Below are positions 8,283 through 16,031 of a stretch of DNA of 34,034 nt, in pieces. The DNA is taken from positions 1-34,034 of the forward strand of contig NZ_QSPK01000022.1 in the NCBI RefSeq assembly GCF_003436425.1, in the 5' to 3' direction. This DNA is from Eubacterium sp. TM05-53 (GTDB taxonomy: Bacteria; Bacillota_I; Bacilli_A; Erysipelotrichales; Erysipelotrichaceae). Every line of letters begins with the position of its first letter. Position 1 is the stretch's first letter. The position numbers were made by a program, and so were the translations under genes. The notes below the pieces were generated by a model. The model saw only the letters and a list, made by a program, of their open reading frames with translations. It ran no database searches and was not told the DNA's origin.

Positions 8283-9049
8283 GATTGACTTACCTCTACT
8301 GAATAATTTCCAAAATGAATATTGGCTTTTCCATACTCTTTTACAAGTTCATAACGAATCTTTGCGAGCATATCAAAACCATCTAGACTTGTCTTACTTG
8401 GAACAACAACACGTAGATCAATGCCGGTTGTAGAAAAATTGATTACTTTTACTTCAATTGGAGTTTCACTTTCAATATCATATTCTCCCATTGTTTTTTC
8501 AACTAAACTCTTTAAAATATCTATCGCCAAATCAATATCCGTTCCATAAGAAACCTCAATTTCTAAATAGTTATTCTTTCGCGCATCTTGAAAAAATGCA
8601 TTTTCAATCGTAGCCGAATTCAATGTTGAGTTTGGCACAATAATACGATTACTTTCATACGTACGAATGATCGTATGACGAAAACGAATACTTTCAACAT
8701 ACCCAATCAATTCACCTTGATTGACTTTAATTAAATCGCCCTCGACAAATGGTTTAAATGTTAAAATCATTAAACCACTACATAGATTTCCAAAGGCATC
8801 TTTAGCAGCAACACCTAAAACTAGGGCAACCACTCCACTGGATGCAGCAAGATAGGACATAATAGGTTTTGTCTGCTCAAATTGTCCAAGAAAAATCATA
8901 CTATTGATAAAAACCAAAACATATTTTATCAATCTGGCAAAACTTGCCTTATTTGTGACATCCTTTTTATATAATACTTTACGAATTCCTTTATAGATTC
9001 CAATAGAAACTATAACAGAAATAATATTAACAATAACAATTGATTTCAT
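8279..9049 (-). CDS. Small-conductance mechanosensitive channel, MscS family
   Basis: A 256-residue MscS-type channel. Two hydrophobic segments (about 3-20 and 41-58) precede the pore-lining helix, visible as SGVVALVLGVAAKDAFGNL. The beta domain then has FVEGDLIKV, and IIVPNSTLNSATIEN matches the family's V-P-N signature. The cytoplasmic alpha/beta domain follows. It opens under membrane tension to release solutes in hypo-osmotic shock. GGAGATG precedes the start, 5 nt after the exporter stop. It is embedded in the exporter-to-cyuA operon, an unusual setting for a channel. Confidence 0.93.
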   Translation of the reverse strand: MKSIVIVNIISVIVSIGIYKGIRKVLYKKDVTNKASFARLIKYVLVFINSMIFLGQFEQTKPIMSYLAASSGVVALVLGVAAKDAFGNLCSGLMILTFKPFVEGDLIKVNQGELIGYVESIRFRHTIIRTYESNRIIVPNSTLNSATIENAFFQDARKNNYLEIEVSYGTDIDLAIDILKSLVEKTMGEYDIESETPIEVKVINFSTTGIDLRVVVPSKTSLDGFDMLAKIRYELVKEYGKANIHFGNYSVEVSQS

Positions 9050-9054
9050 CTAAA

Positions 9055-10056
9055 TCATCTCCAATACAAATTTTTCTGTTCCTCTGTCGTTTGATCAATA
9101 AACTTCTTCTTTGTGTATAAAAACTCTTCTAAATCCATATAAACATGCAGGAGCATTGCCTTTGATTCAAATTCAATTCGACTTTCAGGAAGAGCCTCAC
9201 TCTGTTTGTCTTTCAACATTTTATGAAGCGAACTAATTTGAGGCTGAGGATCATTTTTTTCATGAATAAACGGAATTAAATATTCAATATAATTCGCCAA
9301 TTCATGCGCCTCTTTTGGCATTTCACGAATCTTTCGAATCTTATAATGCAGCATATGCAGAATATCGCACTGTAAAGCACGCATCTCAAAATATCGAATA
9401 TAATAATCTGGCAAATTCGTAAACGTGTTATCCTGATATTCCATCGCAATATGGATATATTTTTCAGCTTGCTCTTTAATATCCTCTAATTCTTTCCAAA
9501 TCGTTGTATTTCTTTCCTCACTTTGAATATAATGAACAATTTGATACATCAAGCTCTGAATCTTGTCCTCCATATAAATCATACAAGAATTCAAATACTC
9601 TTCTTCTCCACTATAATCATGAACCAAATTCAATAAGAATGCGATAATGGCACCAATTAAAATCAAATAAAACTCATTCATCATGAAGTGAAGACTAAAA
9701 TCCAAATAACTCAAGTAATGCACGGCAATCATCGCATTTACACTTAAAGTATTCTGACATTTCATTTTCTCACTGTACCCAACTAAGCACGCAATCACAA
9801 GTCCAAAGGCTATCCAATGGCTTGGAATAAGTTCAAAGAAAATAAAACAGAATAGAATTGTCACAAAGAATGTGGAAATTCTTCTAAGAACAAGCTTCAC
9901 CGTCCCCCACTTTGTTGTCAACAATGACAATAGTGTAATCGTTCCAGCACTTGTTGGATTATCCAATTCAAAAAAATAAGCTAAAATAATCGCTATTGCA
10001 CTTCCTATACCTATCTTAAACGATAGGATCAATACTCTTTTTGTATCTCTTTTCAT
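9055..10056 (-). CDS. Aromatic acid exporter family protein (FUSC/ArAE-like)
   Basis: A 333-residue membrane protein. The first 150 residues hold about five hydrophobic segments with the ArAE_1/DUF939 pattern (IGSAIAIILAYFF, TITLLSLLTTKW, then IACLVGY), followed by a long soluble helical domain rich in Tyr, Glu and Lys. Members are thought to export aromatic or carboxylic acids; no substrate can be named here. It starts the five-gene operon. The ATG at 10056 has no ribosome site. A sigma-A-type promoter ends only 8 nt upstream, so the mRNA may begin at or next to this codon. The alternative ATG at 10062 would lie before the expected start point. Confidence 0.88.
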   Translation of the reverse strand: MKRDTKRVLILSFKIGIGSAIAIILAYFFELDNPTSAGTITLLSLLTTKWGTVKLVLRRISTFFVTILFCFIFFELIPSHWIAFGLVIACLVGYSEKMKCQNTLSVNAMIAVHYLSYLDFSLHFMMNEFYLILIGAIIAFLLNLVHDYSGEEEYLNSCMIYMEDKIQSLMYQIVHYIQSEERNTTIWKELEDIKEQAEKYIHIAMEYQDNTFTNLPDYYIRYFEMRALQCDILHMLHYKIRKIREMPKEAHELANYIEYLIPFIHEKNDPQPQISSLHKMLKDKQSEALPESRIEFESKAMLLHVYMDLEEFLYTKKKFIDQTTEEQKNLYWR

Positions 10057-10064
10057 ATGCATAC

Positions 10065-10093
10065 ATTTTATGCGAAATCAAAAAAAAGGACAA
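10065..10093 (-). promoter_or_regulatory. Promoter of the exporter-mscS-cyuA operon
   Basis: Minus-strand TTGTCC (10093-10088), 17-bp spacer, TAAAAT (10070-10065). The predicted start, about 10058, is 2 nt before the ATG at 10056. The -35 lies inside a perfect inverted repeat GACAAT-ATTA-ATTGTC (10089-10104), whose other arm is the core of a + strand TTGTCA. Confidence 0.7.
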
Positions 10094-10099
10094 TATTAA

Positions 10100-10214
10100 T
10101 TGTCACTTCTTATGACTATATAAGAATATACCAGGTTTAGATCTGCTTTAAGATTACATGGGGCAGAGTGCTAGGCAGCTAAAAATTCGCTCCAAAGTAT
10201 TTTGGGGCTTTTTT
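10100..10214 (+). ncRNA. Possible short transcript ending in a strong terminator
   Basis: A + strand TTGTCA (10100-10105) with a poor -10 near 10121-10129 could start a transcript of about 80 nt ending at the terminator 10189-10214. The segment contains GGGGCAGAGTGCTAGGCAGC and matches no RNA family I recognise. A short reading frame starting at the ATG near 10158 is also possible. Evidence is only the terminator and the weak promoter. Confidence 0.25.
10189..10214 (+). terminator. Intrinsic terminator on the + strand in the gene-poor region
   Basis: GCTCCAAA (10189-10196) pairs with TTTGGGGC (10201-10208) around a 4-nt loop, one G-U pair, followed by six T. It is oriented for + strand transcription although no gene precedes it on that strand. 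Confidence 0.7.
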
Positions 10215-10361
10215 AGTGCCAGTAGCTATATATTTGTTGATTTTCAAGAGGATAAATATACGCTATTATAGAAATATAAGATTATTGTTGTACATTTATG
10301 TTCTTCATTCAGATATAAATGTCTTTCAGGATTATATGAATGAAACTCGGATTATTTTGTT

Positions 10362-10679
10362 TTGAAACGCACCTTTAATTACTGTTTTATCGTTTCAAAA
10401 GACACAGGAGTAATTACTGTAGAACGGAAAAGAATCAACAATGCACTGATAGAAAATCGTAATGCGATCATCAAATTTGTTACGAAAACAGCCAATGTCT
10501 ATCACAACTGGAATCGATTCAGAAACAGATGTATGTTGATCTTAGAAAAAGGTATTGATTTTGAAATCGACAAGAATAACGGAAGCATTAAAATAATTGA
10601 AAAAAAGACCCGGACAACAAAATGTTGTCCGAGCCCAATATCAGCTATAAACCGTTTTGGGGTATATGCCGCCCCTTAA
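10362..10679 (+). pseudogene. Weak ORF, probably decayed or non-coding
   Basis: An open frame of 105 codons starting at TTG, without a ribosome site. The previous in-frame codon block runs back to a TGA at 10341. The stretch KDTGVITVERKRINNALIEN to LEKGIDFEIDKNNGSI looks protein-like, but its last 25 codons read through a terminator hairpin of the opposite strand (10607-10631). An ATG at about 10338 in another frame reads only nine codons. It may be a fragment of a lost gene or mobile element; no family was recognised. Confidence 0.25.
10601..10631 (-). terminator. Second intrinsic terminator behind the PTS operon
   Basis: On the minus strand CGGACAACA and TGTTGTCCG (10631-10623 with 10619-10611) form a perfect 9-bp stem, followed after GGTC by a run of T. 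It lies about 120 bp downstream of the first terminator of the bgl operon and could stop read-through or end an independent minus-strand RNA from 10640-10750. Confidence 0.7.
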
Positions 10680-10748
10680 AATCTTGGAGAGCAAATTCAC
10701 CTAACCCCATCCAAATTTATTGCGCCAATATAAATTAGTTCAACGCTC

Positions 10749-10776
10749 AAAAAAGGAACCCATATTTGAGTTCCTT
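10749..10776 (-). terminator. Terminator of the beta-glucoside PTS operon
   Basis: Minus-strand stem AAGGAAC/GTTCCTT (10776-10770 with 10759-10753) followed by T, 12 nt beyond the stop of the last GH1 gene. Confidence 0.85.
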
Positions 10777-10787
10777 AGTCATAAACT

Positions 10788-12251
<1,464 letters not shown>

Positions 12252-12273
12252 TCATTTCCTCCATATACTAAAT

Positions 12274-12300
12274 TAGGCACATATATAAATCATGTGCCTA
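12274..12300 (-). promoter_or_regulatory. Stem-loop between the two GH1 genes
   Basis: TAGGCACAT (12274-12282) and ATGTGCCTA (12292-12300) form a perfect 9-bp stem with a 9-nt loop in the 56-nt gap between the GH1 genes. No T run follows, so it is more likely an mRNA stability or processing element than a terminator. Confidence 0.5.
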
Positions 12301-12304
12301 TATT

Positions 12305-13753
12305 TTATTTAGATTCTAAATCTGTCCCTTGTGATTGAATCACTTTTTGATACCAATAGAATGAATCTTTACGGATTCGGGCACATTCTTTTGGATCATC
12401 ATCTGTTCTGTCTACATAAATAAATCCATAACGTTTCTTTACGCCATTACTTGTTGATAATAAATCTAAAGCTGACCATGGACAATAAGCCAAAACTTCA
12501 ACTCCATAATCCATCGCTTTTTTCATCGCCTTAATGTGAGCTCTTAAATAATCGATACGATATTCATCATGAATCTTTCCATCTTCCGTTAATTCATCAT
12601 AAGCTCCTAAACCATTTTCTGTAATCATCAATGGTTTTTCATAACGACAATAAATATCTCGGAAAATATATTCCAATCCTGTTGGATCAATTGCCCAATC
12701 CCAATCAGTAGTATCTAGATTTGGATTTTTACACATTTCAAAGAAACCTGGTTGTGTTTCATATCCTGACATTTCACCTTTTTTAACAGAACGATTTACA
12801 CCCGCAAAACAAATTTCTTTTCCTTCACCTTCAGGGCATGCCTTTGCACATTCACTTGCATAATAATTCAATGCCAAGAAATCTGAATATCCTTCTTTAA
12901 TCAATTCCATATCTCCAGGTTCAATTTTTGGTGCCATCCCCGTTTTTTCCAAATAAATCATAGCTGACTTTGTATAATGACCCTTGAAATAAATATCTAA
13001 ATAATATTGATTATGTAGATCGTTCGCGTTTTGAGCAGCCATTACATCTTCTGGTTTTGATGTTAATGGATAAACTGGAGCATAACCAATGGCAGCACCA
13101 ACTAGTCCATTTGGAACCAATTCATGTACTAGCTTACATGCGATCGCATGAGCTAAGTTCATATGATGGTTGATTTGATAACGAATTTGGTTGTTACCCT
13201 TATATTTTTCTGGAATATAACATTTCTGTTCGATAAATTGAACAATGATACTTTGTTCATTGATTGTTGTCCAATATTTTACTTTATCCTTAAATTCATT
13301 AATAACATATCGAGCATAGTATTCAAAATCTTTTACAACTTCTCGACTGATCCAGCCATCATACTTATCCACTAATGCCATTGGTAAGTCATAGTGATAT
13401 AAAGTTACAATTGGTTCAATATCATTTGCCTTTAATTCATCAATTAAATCACGATAATATTGAATACCCTCTTCATTAACAGGGCCTGTTCCATCTGGGA
13501 ACACTCTGGACCACGCAATTGAGAAACGATATGCTTTAAATCCCATTTCTTTCATTAAAGCAACGTCTTCTTTATAATGATGATATTCATCACTTGCAAT
13601 TTCTGCAGTCGCAAAGCCAAATTTTTCGTAACTATCTTTATTAATAACATCTTGTTGGCTTAATTTTTTACCATGAGTAGTTGCTGCACCTTCTACTTGA
13701 TAAGCACTAGTAGCAGCTCCCCATAAAAATTCTTTAGGAAATTTATTATCCAT
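12305..13753 (-). CDS. 6-phospho-beta-glucosidase, GH1
   Basis: A 482-residue GH1 enzyme that cleaves PTS-imported beta-glucoside 6-phosphates such as cellobiose 6-phosphate in the cytoplasm. The catalytic pair is intact: acid/base in TTINEQ (E166) and nucleophile in MITENGLG (E379). The phosphate-binding signature is VKKRYGFIYVD near residue 440. FLWGAATSAYQVEGA opens the fold. It directly follows IIA, 12 nt away. It is clearly diverged from the neighbouring Gln-type GH1, so the pair is not a recent duplication. The intact copy is the obvious main hydrolase of the operon. Confidence 0.95.
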   Translation of the reverse strand: MDNKFPKEFLWGAATSAYQVEGAATTHGKKLSQQDVINKDSYEKFGFATAEIASDEYHHYKEDVALMKEMGFKAYRFSIAWSRVFPDGTGPVNEEGIQYYRDLIDELKANDIEPIVTLYHYDLPMALVDKYDGWISREVVKDFEYYARYVINEFKDKVKYWTTINEQSIIVQFIEQKCYIPEKYKGNNQIRYQINHHMNLAHAIACKLVHELVPNGLVGAAIGYAPVYPLTSKPEDVMAAQNANDLHNQYYLDIYFKGHYTKSAMIYLEKTGMAPKIEPGDMELIKEGYSDFLALNYYASECAKACPEGEGKEICFAGVNRSVKKGEMSGYETQPGFFEMCKNPNLDTTDWDWAIDPTGLEYIFRDIYCRYEKPLMITENGLGAYDELTEDGKIHDEYRIDYLRAHIKAMKKAMDYGVEVLAYCPWSALDLLSTSNGVKKRYGFIYVDRTDDDPKECARIRKDSFYWYQKVIQSQGTDLESK

Positions 13754-13765
13754 GTATATTGCCTC

Positions 13766-14098
13766 CTACATATTACTTTTTATTATTTTTAAAATATCAA
13801 TCATCTCTGTACTCATATTGATTTCAGACATAATTGTCATTAAAGTATCTTGAGCATGGGCAAACAACATCGAATATTCATACTTTTCCCCGCTCATTTC
13901 ATTTTGCACTGTCTCTGTTTGAGCTTTGTGAGCTAACGTAATACACTCATTTGCCTGTTTCATCTCTTCTTGTGCTAAATCAAAGTCAAATTGTTTAGCT
14001 GCCTTTAAAGCTTCCGTTGCATGATTTCGAGCATCTCCAGCATGCAAAATAATCTGCATCGCCACTTGTACTAATTCATTTTGTTCATCCATACTCAT
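13766..14098 (-). CDS. PTS lactose/cellobiose-type IIA component
   Basis: A 110-residue cytoplasmic phosphocarrier of the PTS lactose/cellobiose IIA family: a three-helix protein with a C-terminal AHAQDTLMT segment. H81 in that segment is the expected phospho-accepting histidine; the second His common in HAQDHLM is Thr here. It takes phosphate from HPr and passes it to IIB. GAGAGG precedes the ATG, and a second ATG two codons later is also usable. It sits between IIC and the first GH1 gene. Confidence 0.93.
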   Translation of the reverse strand: MSMDEQNELVQVAMQIILHAGDARNHATEALKAAKQFDFDLAQEEMKQANECITLAHKAQTETVQNEMSGEKYEYSMLFAHAQDTLMTIMSEINMSTEMIDILKIIKSNM

Positions 14099-14123
14099 AC
14101 TACCTCTCTATTATTTTTCTAAT

Positions 14124-15362
14124 TTATTCATTTTCTGCTGCTTCTTCAGCTAATTTTGTTTTTTCATAAGCCTTAAAGAATGGGAACCATATTGCCAAGT
14201 AAATCACAAATAATACAGCCCACCATAATAAAGCTCTCATATCTTCTGTAATCATAACACTACAGATTGGTGCAGGAATTTGTCCTACCTGAATCATTTT
14301 TGAAGGGATATTTAATAAACCTGAACTCATTAAGATCCATACATATACTAGTCCAATAATTGAATTTAACCAAGCAGGAATCATTAATACTGGATTCATT
14401 ACAACTTTTCCACCATACATAACCGGTTCATTGATATTGAAAATTGAAGGAACAATAAATACTCGTCCTAATGTTTTTAATTGTTTTGATTTAGAAAAGC
14501 ACATTAATACATTTAAACCTAAAGTAGCACACATACCACCCATAGTAATAAATGCCAATGTAAATACAGATTCACTTGTAACAATATTTGTTGCAACTCC
14601 ACCTGCTGCAACTGCATCAATATTAGCTTGAATACCAGCCATGAAAATAGGTGTTGTAACTGCACCAAATGTCCAGCTTGAAATACCTAAAGTATAGAAG
14701 AATGCCGGTATTAAACAAATCAAGATAAATCCTGGTAATGTTTGACCAATACTAGCTAATGGCATAAATGCTGCAATGACTAATGAATATACATCTAATT
14801 TTAAAACATTTACTAAAACCATTGCGATACCTAGAGTAATAAGGTTTGGAACGATTGTATTGATCCAAGCTGTAACGAAATCTGGACAACTACTGTCTTG
14901 TAAGAAATGAAGTTTTCCCCATAAATGGAAAATCGTTCCTACATATAAGCCTACAATCAATCCTACTGCAATACCTGCAGCTCCTAAATTACCCATTAAA
15001 CTTGAAATACTATCAGCATTATCGCCTAATGGCATCGCAACCATTAACAATGTGCCCACTGCACATAAACCAGCATTGATCACATAGTCTGGATGGCCTA
15101 ATTTTTCCATTAACTGGTTTCCCATCATAAATGCAACAATAACTGTAATAATACCGAAGCTATAAGTTAAAATCGGACCTAAATCTGGTAACACAGGTAC
15201 AAATGATTTGATAACGTTATAGAAATAAATAACTGATCCCGTTAAAATGAATGGGATAATTTTTTGCATTGTAGAAGCAAATGCTGCAATAAATGGTCTA
15301 CTAAATAGTTTATTGGCTTTTGGTACAAATGAATCTTCAAGCCAACTCATAAATTTGTTCAT
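14124..15362 (-). CDS. PTS cellobiose-type IIC permease
   Basis: A 412-residue polytopic permease of the lactose/cellobiose EIIC family, with about ten hydrophobic segments. The N terminus MSWLEDSFVPKANKLF and the FNINEPVMYGGKVVMNP block near 310 are characteristic; NEP is the substrate-binding motif of this family. It forms the membrane channel for beta-glucosides, phosphorylated by IIB during uptake. AGGAG precedes the ATG. Two inverted repeats lie in the 113-nt gap to IIB. Confidence 0.95.
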   Translation of the reverse strand: MNKFMSWLEDSFVPKANKLFSRPFIAAFASTMQKIIPFILTGSVIYFYNVIKSFVPVLPDLGPILTYSFGIITVIVAFMMGNQLMEKLGHPDYVINAGLCAVGTLLMVAMPLGDNADSISSLMGNLGAAGIAVGLIVGLYVGTIFHLWGKLHFLQDSSCPDFVTAWINTIVPNLITLGIAMVLVNVLKLDVYSLVIAAFMPLASIGQTLPGFILICLIPAFFYTLGISSWTFGAVTTPIFMAGIQANIDAVAAGGVATNIVTSESVFTLAFITMGGMCATLGLNVLMCFSKSKQLKTLGRVFIVPSIFNINEPVMYGGKVVMNPVLMIPAWLNSIIGLVYVWILMSSGLLNIPSKMIQVGQIPAPICSVMITEDMRALLWWAVLFVIYLAIWFPFFKAYEKTKLAEEAAENE

Positions 15363-15395
15363 ATTTTTATTCTCCTAATCATCTTTACTAATTTA

Positions 15396-15472
15396 TTCTC
15401 TTTGTTATACAATATTCAAAGAGAAGTCTTTCACATGTAGATTTCTTTTTAGCTAAGATTGCCGTCTTAGCT
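15396..15472. repeat. Two stem-loops between the IIB and IIC genes
   Basis: TTCTCTTTG (15396-15404) pairs with CAAAGAGAA (15417-15425), and AGCTAAGA (15451-15458) with TCTTAGCT (15465-15472). The second starts 4 nt after the IIB stop on the minus strand, where A rather than T follows; the T run is on the + strand. They more likely segment or stabilise the PTS mRNA than terminate it. Confidence 0.55.
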
Positions 15473-15475
15473 TTT

Positions 15476-15793
15476 TTATTCGCCTTTTACGATTTTTTGT
15501 GCAAATTCAATCAACCCATTAGAATCTAATGAACCATAAATTTTTTCTGGAATCACACCAACACGCACACCATAAGGCTTACCGATTTCTTGGAATTTTT
15601 CCAAGTCCTTTGCAAAATGTGGGCCAAGTAACATTACATCAATACTACTCATAAAGTCTGCAGCTTCTGCATAGCTTCTAGCTTCAATTGTCATTGGAAG
15701 TTTTTGTTTCTTAATCACTTTTCTAGCTCCACTTGCTAAAAAGCCACTAGACATACCAGCACCACAACAAAGTAACACTCTCAAGTTTTCCAT
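15476..15793 (-). CDS. PTS cellobiose-type IIB component
   Basis: A 105-residue IIB of the lactose/cellobiose family. The phosphocysteine loop is LLCCGAGMSSGF, with C10 aligned to the active-site Cys. It receives phosphate from IIA and phosphorylates the sugar carried by IIC. It is the first gene of the operon. AAGGAG lies before the ATG, and a promoter (15832-15860) is about 30 nt upstream of that. Confidence 0.94.
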   Translation of the reverse strand: MENLRVLLCCGAGMSSGFLASGARKVIKKQKLPMTIEARSYAEAADFMSSIDVMLLGPHFAKDLEKFQEIGKPYGVRVGVIPEKIYGSLDSNGLIEFAQKIVKGE

Positions 15794-15831
15794 ATATTTT
15801 TCTCCTTTCGTTGTTTGCTTTTGACACCTAC

Positions 15832-15860
15832 ATTATCTGCATTCTTGAAATTCCTATCAA
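15832..15860 (-). promoter_or_regulatory. Promoter of the PTS/GH1 operon
   Basis: Minus-strand TTGATA (15860-15855), 17-bp spacer, GATAAT (15837-15832). The operator at 15868-15887 begins 7 bp upstream of the -35. Confidence 0.78.
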
Positions 15861-15867
15861 CTTCACT

Positions 15868-15957
15868 TTTGCACTCTAACGTGCACCAATATCAAATATA
15901 AATTTGCACTTAAAAGTGCAATTCATGTAATTCATCATTTGCACCTTAAAGTGAAAT
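15868..15957. promoter_or_regulatory. Three 20-bp operators at exact 35-bp spacing
   Basis: Copies at 15868-15887 (TTTGCACTCTAACGTGCACC), 15903-15922 (TTTGCACTTAAAAGTGCAAT) and 15938-15957 (TTTGCACCTTAAAGTGAAAT) share the pattern TTTGCACY-N4-MGTGNAMY. The middle one is a near-perfect palindrome. Outer copies end 7 bp from the -35 boxes of the two divergent promoters, so both centre near -52. The PRD regulator encoded next door is the likely binder, as an activator. Confidence 0.82.
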
Positions 15958-15964
15958 ATGTAAA

Positions 15965-15993
15965 TCGACAAAATATTTTACAGTCGATATAAT
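15965..15993 (+). promoter_or_regulatory. Promoter of the PRD regulator gene
   Basis: TCGACA (15965-15970), 17-bp spacer, TATAAT (15988-15993). The start point is expected near 16000, giving a leader of about 32 nt with AGAGAGG. Confidence 0.8.
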
Positions 15994-16031
15994 AATCTAT
16001 GTATATATATTCACAAAAGAGAGGTATTGTC

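Noticed and set aside
10362..10679. Intact gene or transposase fragment
   Set aside because: TTG start without a ribosome site, frame passes through an opposite-strand terminator, and no transposase motif or terminal repeats could be matched; kept only as a weak pseudogene.
15451..15480. Terminator ending the IIB transcript
   Set aside because: On the minus strand the stem is followed by A, not T; the T run is on the + strand, and IIC has no separate promoter that I can see.
15868..15957. CRISPR-like short repeat array
   Set aside because: Only three units, each itself palindromic, with 15-bp gaps between two promoters; this is an operator arrangement.
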